The notes beneath the pieces are model-generated. The model had not been told where the DNA came from and searched no databases. It was given only the letters and a program-made list of their open reading frames with translations. 55,323 bases of DNA, taken from IMG/VR virus record IMGVR_UViG_3300028800_000113, positions 1 to 55,323 of that record; one strand, given 5' to 3'. The position numbers were made by a program, and so were the translations under genes. Shown piece by piece: positions 6,444-13,824 of this stretch (the first letter of the stretch is position 1; each line of letters opens with the position of its first letter). Source of the stretch: a virus.

Positions 6444-8653
6444 TGCCACTGAATCGTAACGCCGTAGATCGGAATGATCTTGCCGTTGAGCGTCTTGACG
6501 CGCGCTTGTATCGACGACCCGCTGGTACAGGCTGTGTCAGCCGTTTCGGCAACTTTGCGGCCTGACTGGCCATTGCCCGCGCTCGACAAGGTCGCCGACG
6601 CCCAATTCGTGCCGCCGTTGCATGACACCTCGACGGTCAAATCGGTGTTGAGCGTCGGCGTTGCCGTGTTGTCATACTCGACCAGCACACGAGCATTGGC
6701 CGCGGCGCTCGTCGGAGTCTGCGCCGTCGTCACGATGGTCATGTCGTTGACCGGTGACGTGTATGCGTTCAGGTCCGACAATTGAACGGCGGACGTTCCG
6801 TAGTTGTTCTGTAACAAGACCGCCGCGACGTACCGAGCGGTAACCGAACCAGTCCGCGTAAAATCTGTTACCGATGACGGAATGGTGATGTCTGAGCCGA
6901 GTTCAGTCCAGGTCGTTCCGTCAGTCGAATAATAAAGTCCCATGCCGTTGGTGGGGCCAGCAGGACGAGCGAGTTGCTTCACCTCAATCTGCGTGACAGT
7001 GTAATTGGCACCAAGATCAAGTTTCGCCATAATGCGCGAGTTGATGCCGGCAGCACTCAAATCGCCGATGGTCGTCAGCGAGATATTCGTGCTGGTGTTA
7101 TTATCGTTGATGTTCGCTGCCGTGCCACCAAGAGGCGTCGATGGCGTTGCCGTCGTAAACCGCGTCAATGTCGGGGTCGACGCAACATAACTCGTCTGCG
7201 CGTTCGTTGATGTGCGCGTGCCGTTTGTGAGCGTGGCAATGCCAGCGGCGTCCATGAAGCCATCGGCAACCAAACCGACGGAACGACGATAGGTGCCGAA
7301 AAGCTTTGCCTGATAGATATAATTGAGCAGGAAATCTTGGCGCTCGGTGGTCGTCATCCCGCCACCGCCACTGGTCGCAGGAACGGACCAGTTGCCGCCC
7401 GCGTCGAGATACTTGCCGGCGGAGAAATCGCCTGCGCCTGGCGCAGGAGCTAGGCCCTTCGTGCCGCCCGATCCGGCGTCGCCAACCATTCCCGGCAGCA
7501 ACGCCGTGAGCGTCGCCGCAGTCGAATAGGTCGAACCATTGAGCTTCATCGTGCTCGTGGCGCTATCCAGGGTCTTGTTTGTCAACGATTCCGCACCCGC
7601 CAGAGTGGCGAGCGTACCCGTGGCGGGCAGCGTGACGTTCGTAGCACCTGTGGTCGTGAGCGTCAGAGCATTGGCACCCGCAGTGGTGAATGCCGCCGCG
7701 GTCGTGATGTCGCCGCCCATGTTCAGCGTGCGCGAGGCATCGTTGACCTTGACAGTGAGTGTGCGGCCGGCGGTCAGGGTCTCATTCGCAGTCACGGTCA
7801 GGTCGAACGCGCCCGTGCCGGCGTTGCGTATGGCGAGGCCCGTCAGACCTGTTGCAGTACCGCCATTGATGGTCGGAGCGGTCAGCGTCTTATTGGTGAG
7901 CGTATCGGTCGTAGCGCGGCCGACCAGCGTGTCGGTAGCCGCCGGAAGCGTGAGTACGCCCGACGCCGCTGCAGAAGCCTGCACGGTGGTCGTGCCGGAA
8001 CTGGACCCTTTGTGGATAACGGTGCCGCTGTTGAACGACTTCGCGCCGGTGACCGTCTCGACGTTACCGAGCGTCATCGCCGTGCCGGACGCGGCCGGGC
8101 CGGTCAGCGTCACGCCGTCGGGAATGGTCAGCGTCGCGCCCGTCGCCGGCGCGGTGATGGCGACCTTATTGATCGAGGTGGCAGTCGCGACGCCCAAGGT
8201 GGGCGTGACCAGAGTCGCGCCGGTCACGAGCACGACCGCACCTGTGCCGCTCGATCCGTCCGAAAGATCGGCGACGGCTGGCTGCGCGCGGGTGACATTG
8301 CCATCCGTGCCGACGCCGGTCAGGAACTGATGCGACACCGCGACGCTGGAGAACACACCGCCGAGGCTGCCAACGGTCGGGGCGGGAATGGTCGTGTTGC
8401 GCTTGAAGCGCGTGCCGACCGAATCGACGATGCAGCTCAACCCGTCGTCCGCGGTGGTCGTGTCGCTCAGATCGGCGTCGAAGCCCTGACCTGCAATGTC
8501 CACGCCGAAGGCATCGGAGTAGTCGTGACTGCGCACCTCGTCAGCGTTCGCCACGCGCAGGCGCACCCGGCCTTTGAAGTAGGACCGGTCGTCTGCCTTG
8601 CTGTTGGCAGTGCCGTCGACAAAAACGCTATTGATGGGGTGATCGGTGGCCAC
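6440..8653 (-). CDS. Tail fibre protein with discoidin-like domain
   Basis: 737 aa from GTG 8653, with GGAG 8 nt ahead. The N-terminal 90 residues share the FKxxxDTTTADDG style of the upstream gene. The middle is Thr/Ala/Gly-rich with repeats of the phage fibre type (DTLTNKTLTAPTINGG, ESLTNKTLDSAT). Residues about 540-650 (NNTSTNISLTTIGDL ... LDLGANYTVTQIEVKQLA) look like an F5/8 type C (discoidin) carbohydrate-binding domain. The C-terminus is a beta-rich tip. Probably the main host-adhesion fibre. Confidence 0.85.
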   Translation of the reverse strand: MATDHPINSVFVDGTANSKADDRSYFKGRVRLRVANADEVRSHDYSDAFGVDIAGQGFDADLSDTTTADDGLSCIVDSVGTRFKRNTTIPAPTVGSLGGVFSSVAVSHQFLTGVGTDGNVTRAQPAVADLSDGSSGTGAVVLVTGATLVTPTLGVATATSINKVAITAPATGATLTIPDGVTLTGPAASGTAMTLGNVETVTGAKSFNSGTVIHKGSSSGTTTVQASAAASGVLTLPAATDTLVGRATTDTLTNKTLTAPTINGGTATGLTGLAIRNAGTGAFDLTVTANETLTAGRTLTVKVNDASRTLNMGGDITTAAAFTTAGANALTLTTTGATNVTLPATGTLATLAGAESLTNKTLDSATSTMKLNGSTYSTAATLTALLPGMVGDAGSGGTKGLAPAPGAGDFSAGKYLDAGGNWSVPATSGGGGMTTTERQDFLLNYIYQAKLFGTYRRSVGLVADGFMDAAGIATLTNGTRTSTNAQTSYVASTPTLTRFTTATPSTPLGGTAANINDNNTSTNISLTTIGDLSAAGINSRIMAKLDLGANYTVTQIEVKQLARPAGPTNGMGLYYSTDGTTWTELGSDITIPSSVTDFTRTGSVTARYVAAVLLQNNYGTSAVQLSDLNAYTSPVNDMTIVTTAQTPTSAAANARVLVEYDNTATPTLNTDLTVEVSCNGGTNWASATLSSAGNGQSGRKVAETADTACTSGSSIQARVKTLNGKIIPIYGVTIQWH

Positions 8654-8685
8654 GTATATTCTCCACTAAAGACGAGTATTATCAA
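8654..8685 (-). promoter_or_regulatory. Promoter-like element before tail fibre gene
   Basis: Minus strand TTGATA (8685-8680) followed by ATACTCG, matching the start of the phage promoter family. The -10 is poor (around GAATAT) and overlaps the GGAG ribosome-binding site, so activity is uncertain. Confidence 0.45.
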
Positions 8686-8688
8686 CCG

Positions 8689-10023
8689 CTAGACGCGGAT
8701 ATATTCCTCGATGAAGGCGCCGCCTGTCGTGCCGTTGCCGCCGACAGGGGATGTGCCGCCGATTCCAATCGTCACTGGCTCGGTGGCCGAAAGATCGGCT
8801 ACGTCGACCCATCCGGCACCGGAGCCGCCGGCACCGGCGCCGTCACCGCCGCTGCCGTTGCCGCCTCTACCGAGATTGCGACCGGGGGAAGCCGCAGAGC
8901 CGAAAGGTCCGCCGGAATGACCACCGCTCGTACCGGACCCTGCGGCGGAGCCGAAATCCTCCATGCCTGTAGTCAAGCCACCGGCCGCGCCGGCGGCGGC
9001 GACATCGCCCGCATGGCCGCCTTCAGCCGTCAGATGCGTGCCGAAGGTTGTCGGTCCACCCGACCCGCCGGGACTGCTGCCACCGCCGCCGCCGCCGCCG
9101 CCGATCAGATAGACTTTGACGCCGAAGCAATTCGCGTCGTGGACGAAATTACCCGTGGATAGAAATTGTGTGAATTTGATTTTAAATTCGCCGGACGCCT
9201 TATTCCACGACGATCCGTTGAAAACGATGTCCGCGTTCTGCGCCTTGTCGTACGCTTTCCAGCCGTTCGTCGGCACGTAGTAGACCCACGCACCGCTCTC
9301 GTAGCGCGCGATCTGTGCGGCCTTGCCAGCCCACGCGCCGGTCGGCGATGAGCCGACGATGTACTCGACGTTTGCAGTCGGAGAGACCGGCGGCGCGTTT
9401 GTCGTCTGATTCTCGATTATCCAGCGCACTTTCGCACCGCCGCCGGACATGGCAGACGGAAGCACCGACCCTGTCGTCAAAGCTTGCGAACCGAACCCGG
9501 CGGTAAGCGTTCCGCCCGACGTCTTGTGGTAATAGGTGTCGGTGGACTCGTCGTAGACGAATTGTCCGATGCGAACCGCCTGGAAAACCCAACCGCGGGC
9601 GAGATAGACGCCGATCTGTCCATCCTTGCCCGCCCAATCGGCACCGGTCGCTGCGGTCGGGATGTAATAGGTATCGCCACTCACGGGGGACACGGGCTGC
9701 GTGGTCGTCGTGGTCGAGAGCACAGCGTAAGGCGTGGGGATTGCGGCAACGGCCTTGTATCGCTTCGCGTCCGCCGTAACCGCGCAAGTAGTGCCGTCGT
9801 GCGCGGTCGTGGTGTCGGTCGAGTCGTACTGGAAAAGAATGCCTTTCCACTGGATGTAGAGCGGCAGCGTGCCGTCGGCCGGATCGACGACAGTAAAGTT
9901 TTGCGTATCCTCGGTGTCCGAGAAGACCCAAATGAATCGCTTGGTGACGGCTGTGCGCTGCAGCGCCTTGTCGGCTGCGCTACCGACCGGCCATGCCGCG
10001 ACTGTGTCTAATGCGCTGCTCAT
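8689..10023 (-). CDS. Tail tip/adhesin protein with DUF2793-like repeats and Gly-rich C-terminus
   Basis: 444 aa. Two copies of a DUF2793-like module: PVSGDTYYIPTAATGADWAG with QIGVYLARGWVFQAV, and PTANVEYIVGSSPTGAWAG with QIARYESGAWVYYVP. These are found in phage tail proteins near fibres. From about residue 305 the protein is extremely Gly-rich (an eight-Gly run, then GGSGG, GGNGSGG and similar), like polyglycine-rich adhesin tips and suited to polyglycine-II packing. Likely a receptor-binding accessory to the tail fibre encoded next. No Shine-Dalgarno is seen. Confidence 0.82.
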   Translation of the reverse strand: MSSALDTVAAWPVGSAADKALQRTAVTKRFIWVFSDTEDTQNFTVVDPADGTLPLYIQWKGILFQYDSTDTTTAHDGTTCAVTADAKRYKAVAAIPTPYAVLSTTTTTQPVSPVSGDTYYIPTAATGADWAGKDGQIGVYLARGWVFQAVRIGQFVYDESTDTYYHKTSGGTLTAGFGSQALTTGSVLPSAMSGGGAKVRWIIENQTTNAPPVSPTANVEYIVGSSPTGAWAGKAAQIARYESGAWVYYVPTNGWKAYDKAQNADIVFNGSSWNKASGEFKIKFTQFLSTGNFVHDANCFGVKVYLIGGGGGGGGSSPGGSGGPTTFGTHLTAEGGHAGDVAAAGAAGGLTTGMEDFGSAAGSGTSGGHSGGPFGSAASPGRNLGRGGNGSGGDGAGAGGSGAGWVDVADLSATEPVTIGIGGTSPVGGNGTTGGAFIEEYIRV

Positions 10024-10036
10024 GGTGTATTATCAA
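10024..10036 (-). promoter_or_regulatory. TTGATAATACACC element abutting a start codon
   Basis: On the minus strand GGTTGATAATACACC runs straight into the ATG at 10023, and its TGA is the stop of the tail-tip gene. It matches the promoter-family -35 half-site. Read as a -10 (GATAAT, 5 nt before ATG) it would give a leaderless mRNA, but I see no good -35 for that reading. Confidence 0.45.
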
Positions 10037-12549
10037 CCCACATTCACGGAAGCAAGCGTGAACGGCTTTTCGTCCACGCTCGGATTCCAGTTGGATTCAA
10101 TCGAGGCGTCGTATTCGGTCAGGGCGAGGGTTACGGTCGAAAAATCGTCGGAGAAGCCGACGCCCGTCACCATGTAATTGCCGATCGCCATCGGCCATAG
10201 TTGGCTATCCCACGTCCCAACCGATCCGATGAGTTCGTCCGCCGCGACTGCGAGAATGTTCGCGTCAACGGGAACGGTGATCGTTTTACCAAGGCGCGAG
10301 CTGTCGACATACGCCTTGAGCAACCGTTCGGCGCGGCGATAGTCACGGGTGAAATCCAGCGACAGTGTGCCCGGCAAAACCTCTCCGTCCGTCGCCTGAA
10401 GATCGTAGCGGTCAAGGATCGGGCCGTTGACGGTCTGGTAATTCTGCTCCTCGGCCACAAAGACGACTTGCGCGCGATTGATGAGGTCGCGCTTGGCCTT
10501 CGCCGCCTGGTACGTGAACCCGCCGGCAATGATGCCGTCGTGAATGGTGAACGTCGGCGTCTTTGGCCGCGACGACGAAACCCACACCTTGCCGCCGCTC
10601 ATCAGCACGTAACCGCGGTTCGCACTGAGCAGTCGCGGCAGCACGCTATACGGCTTTTCGTTCAGAATGATCGCGCCGTCGATGGTGTATCGCTTGATAA
10701 GCGTGCCATCTGCGCAGCCGACCAGTTCATCGTCATATGTGGCTGCGTCTGCTACGCGGTCCCAATCGATCTTGTCTTTCGGGATACGACCGCCGAATTC
10801 GCGCGTCAGATACCACGCCTGCACGAGAGAGGCGTTATTGGACCACTTCCACGTCGTTTCGTCGTCAAGCAGTTGCTGCGGATCGCGCGGGTCATAGACC
10901 TTGACCCCGTCCACCGACAGGTACGGATCGGGGCGCGCAACCTGTCCCCACAGGGCGTTGAATGCATCTTGCGTCGAGCCGCCGAAATTGTACTCGCCGA
11001 CATACGTGGCAATTCCGCGCTGGCGGAAAATCGTGGTCGACGATCCGGTGTAAAGCGTGAAACTAGCCACAAAGATCGAATGCGTGCCGGCGTCCCCGTT
11101 CTGCTCCTCGATGCTGACTTCGTAATAGCGATACGCTGTGGAGTTGCTGAATGTGCCGGTAAAAGCCGCGTTCGCCGAATAGCTAGCGGCTACGCTGACG
11201 TAAAGGTCGGTCCACGTCGAGTTGTCGTTCGAAGCCCTCAAACGGACGATAACACTTGCACTGGATAAGGCGGCGTCGGTTGGCGCTGTCACACAGAAGC
11301 CGGTAGCCGTCACCGAATGCCCGGAGCCGAGGTCAGCGCCAACTACTGCGGTCAGATTTCCGGTGCCTTCGTAGGACGCGCTTTGCAGCGCGACTTTGAT
11401 CGTTTCGTTGAGCGCCGCAGCACCATTGGTCATCGTACCGATGACGGAAGCGTTGGCGAACGAAACTAGCGAGAGGCTGACGTTCGGATACCGCGCCAAA
11501 ATGAGCGGGTCGGCGTCTTGATCGACAGCACCGAATCGCAGCGACACCCGCATGTTGCCGGGATAGTTCGGCTGTCCGGGTGAAGACAGTGGCGTTTGAA
11601 TCGAGTTCGGCGCCAGGTCCGAAAATAGAAGCGTGTCGGTGCCAATGGTGATGCTGCGAACGGCGGAAATTTCTCCGTCATTAATCAAAATGCCGTGCGT
11701 CAGATACGGCGGCGTCACCTGTTCGAAAAAGAGCGCGCCGCCAACGTAGGCATTACCAACGATGATGCGCTTATACGGAAGCGACTGGCGTTCGGTGACC
11801 TGCACCGACGCTTGCGTACTCTGACCGCCGAGGACGCCGCTGCTACCGCTGGATAGCGACGAATCGCTACCAAGAGATCCCAAGCCTGTGTGCGGCTGGA
11901 GGAATGATGCCGCGAGCGAGAAGCCGACAGAGAGAACCGAAAGCGCCACGAAACCGACTGCACCAGCGACGAATGTAGACGCGCCAGTCACGCCGACCAC
12001 CGCCAAGATGGCAACACCGATGGTGACCGGATCGTAATTCGCGGCGTAAGTCGGTGCGACGCCGCCCATCTTCATGGCGGGTCCGTGAACCGGCGGTTGT
12101 TCTGCGTCATTGAGCACCGACCACGCAATCGGCACGTTCTCGGCCTGCACCGTTGTAAAGCCGCGCTCGTTGCGGGCAACGAACCAGTCGCGCGCCCGGC
12201 AAATGGCGGTGGCCTGAACCGCCGCGCCTTCGGTGATCGTCCACACCAACCCCACGTCGCCGGGCTTCGCCCATCGCGGGTCGATACGCTTCCAGCCGTG
12301 CCGACGCGCTGCGCCTTGGAGCAATCCCTGCATCCCGCCGTTGGCGGAGATGTAACGCAGCGCGCCGAAGCGGGAGTGATACCGGCCCCTATACGCAGCG
12401 ACCGGGTCGTATCCCAACGCATCCTTGACGATGTCCGCAGCCCACAGCGCGCAATCGTCCACGCCCCAACGCATGACCGATCGCCCGGCGCGATCCATGC
12501 CGGCCAAAACTGCTTTCTCTAAGGCGGCTCGCGTCAAGTCGGGGTCCAC
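10033..12549 (-). CDS. Tail-tip protein with fused N-terminal NlpC/P60-like domain
   Basis: About 838 aa. The N-terminal ~150 residues (RWGVDDCALWAADIVKDALG, then GDVGLVWTITEG) resemble the NlpC/P60-like DUF6950 proteins usually encoded separately before the tail-tip gene; the Cys of DDC is the likely nucleophile. After a hydrophobic linker (ILAVVGVTGASTFVAGAVGF) comes a J-like tail-tip/hub protein (SLPYKRIIVGNAYVGG ... FNALWGQVARPD). The start is uncertain: GTG 12549 is used, TTG 12537 (TTGA overlap) is as likely, and upstream GTG 12633 would overlap the previous gene by 100 nt. It forms the distal tail tip, and the peptidase may open the cell wall. Confidence 0.82.
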   Translation of the reverse strand: MDPDLTRAALEKAVLAGMDRAGRSVMRWGVDDCALWAADIVKDALGYDPVAAYRGRYHSRFGALRYISANGGMQGLLQGAARRHGWKRIDPRWAKPGDVGLVWTITEGAAVQATAICRARDWFVARNERGFTTVQAENVPIAWSVLNDAEQPPVHGPAMKMGGVAPTYAANYDPVTIGVAILAVVGVTGASTFVAGAVGFVALSVLSVGFSLAASFLQPHTGLGSLGSDSSLSSGSSGVLGGQSTQASVQVTERQSLPYKRIIVGNAYVGGALFFEQVTPPYLTHGILINDGEISAVRSITIGTDTLLFSDLAPNSIQTPLSSPGQPNYPGNMRVSLRFGAVDQDADPLILARYPNVSLSLVSFANASVIGTMTNGAAALNETIKVALQSASYEGTGNLTAVVGADLGSGHSVTATGFCVTAPTDAALSSASVIVRLRASNDNSTWTDLYVSVAASYSANAAFTGTFSNSTAYRYYEVSIEEQNGDAGTHSIFVASFTLYTGSSTTIFRQRGIATYVGEYNFGGSTQDAFNALWGQVARPDPYLSVDGVKVYDPRDPQQLLDDETTWKWSNNASLVQAWYLTREFGGRIPKDKIDWDRVADAATYDDELVGCADGTLIKRYTIDGAIILNEKPYSVLPRLLSANRGYVLMSGGKVWVSSSRPKTPTFTIHDGIIAGGFTYQAAKAKRDLINRAQVVFVAEEQNYQTVNGPILDRYDLQATDGEVLPGTLSLDFTRDYRRAERLLKAYVDSSRLGKTITVPVDANILAVAADELIGSVGTWDSQLWPMAIGNYMVTGVGFSDDFSTVTLALTEYDASIESNWNPSVDEKPFTLASVNVG

Positions 12550-13091
12550 TGCAAGTTTTGGTTCACCAATGCCGGAATCATGTCGAGGCCGGTATCGCCC
12601 GGAAATTTCCAGTGCTGATTCTCCGGCGTCCACGCTTCCTCGACGGCGCGGTCGAGGATGTAAAAGCCTGTGTGCGCCACGATGTTGATGGTCGCGGTGC
12701 CATCGTCGGCGAGCACGAACGATTGCGTATCGAGTTCGGAGTCGACCAACTGCACCGGATCGGCGACGATATTGCCGTTGTCATCCAAGCAGCCGAGCCA
12801 CACGAGGCCAGCGCGGTTGTGAACGTCGTCTGCCAACTTGGCCAGAATGTCGGCGTCAACGCCGCTAAGCGCGAACGTGATGTCCTGCGCTTCGATCTGG
12901 CTCGACTGCTTGACCGGCGTCACGCTGCCGAGTGGCCCGACGCCTACCCAAGTGTGACCATTCCAGGTCAGCGAACCGACGTTCGAGCAGAAATAGCCGG
13001 TGCCGCTCGGGTGATCGACTTCAACGAACAGGACGCGCGGTGCGCCTTGCTTCAACGCCTGCGCCATACGCTCGGTGACGGGACGACTCAC
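12534..13091 (-). CDS. Minor tail / baseplate-hub protein
   Basis: 185 aa, GTG start overlapping the previous stop (GTGA). Beta-rich (RVLFVEVDHPSGTGYFCSNV) with a segment ITFALSGVDADILAKL of the kind found in tail-hub proteins between tape measure and tail tip of siphophages. Position and length suit the lambda gpL-like region. It has two Cys but no L-type Fe-S cluster motif. Confidence 0.72.
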   Translation of the reverse strand: MSRPVTERMAQALKQGAPRVLFVEVDHPSGTGYFCSNVGSLTWNGHTWVGVGPLGSVTPVKQSSQIEAQDITFALSGVDADILAKLADDVHNRAGLVWLGCLDDNGNIVADPVQLVDSELDTQSFVLADDGTATINIVAHTGFYILDRAVEEAWTPENQHWKFPGDTGLDMIPALVNQNLQWTPT

Positions 13092-13822
13092 GGCACCAAA
13101 TCCAGCGCCTCGACGAGCGAAAAGGAAATCGACCCCATGAATCCGGCTGCAAATTCCATTTCGCCCGAGTCGTCCGTCGTCAGCCGAAACACCGACGCCG
13201 CGGTGCGTAACGAAACCGTGTCGCCGACCGACACGCCGGCGCGCAAAGGGGGTTCAATCTGAATACCGATCTGACCGGATGCGTCCGTATTGCCACCGAT
13301 CATCGCGTGGTAGCGGTGCGGAAAACCGGCCGGCACTCCGTTCGGCTTGATCTCCAGCGGATCGCCGCGGCGCAGCGCATTGACCACGGAGGCCGGAAAG
13401 CCTTTCAAGACCAGATAGCGGCTGCCCTTGGCGGCGACCTGCGCGACGTAGACCGTCGGCGGCATCAGCCCATCGACGAAGCCTGTGCTGTCCGAAAAGA
13501 GCGTGCCGTCGCTGAACCGGCTGCTTGCAGGTGCTGTGTTGCGATTGTACCAGCAGTCCAACTTGGTCGGGTCGGCAAAGCGCAACAGTCCGGCGCGACC
13601 GCGCAATCGCGAAAAGAACGCCTCGGCGTCTTGCCGATTGGGATCCTGCAGCGGCGCCGTGGTCATGTCGACCATCCACAACTGCGCGTGCGGACCCTTG
13701 ATGCTTACCGCGCCTTGCCACGGGCGATTGGCAACCTGCGACATTGAGCGCAGCCGATACTTACCGGGGACGGCAAGTCCCCAATCGTACCAGGCGGCGG
13801 GAAAGTCGTAGATCGTGGTCAT
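13088..13822 (-). CDS. Minor (distal) tail protein
   Basis: 244 aa, directly after the tape measure gene. Contains QNPNRQDAEAF-like and RLRGRAGLLRFAD segments and PGKYRLRSMSQV near the start. Its length and place match the distal tail protein / lambda gpM-like slot. Beta-rich, no enzyme motifs. It overlaps the next gene by 4 nt. Confidence 0.75.
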   Translation of the reverse strand: MTTIYDFPAAWYDWGLAVPGKYRLRSMSQVANRPWQGAVSIKGPHAQLWMVDMTTAPLQDPNRQDAEAFFSRLRGRAGLLRFADPTKLDCWYNRNTAPASSRFSDGTLFSDSTGFVDGLMPPTVYVAQVAAKGSRYLVLKGFPASVVNALRRGDPLEIKPNGVPAGFPHRYHAMIGGNTDASGQIGIQIEPPLRAGVSVGDTVSLRTAASVFRLTTDDSGEMEFAAGFMGSISFSLVEALDLVP

Positions 13823-13824
13823 CG

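Noticed and set aside
7539-8692. Long plus-strand open frames across the tail fibre region
   Set aside because: They are mirror frames of a GC-rich, Thr/Ala-rich fibre gene, with no ribosome-binding sites and unnatural Val/Pro/Arg-rich translations.
12550-12633. Upstream GTG start of the tail-tip gene at 12633
   Set aside because: It would overlap the previous gene by 100 nt, against a pattern of short overlaps elsewhere.
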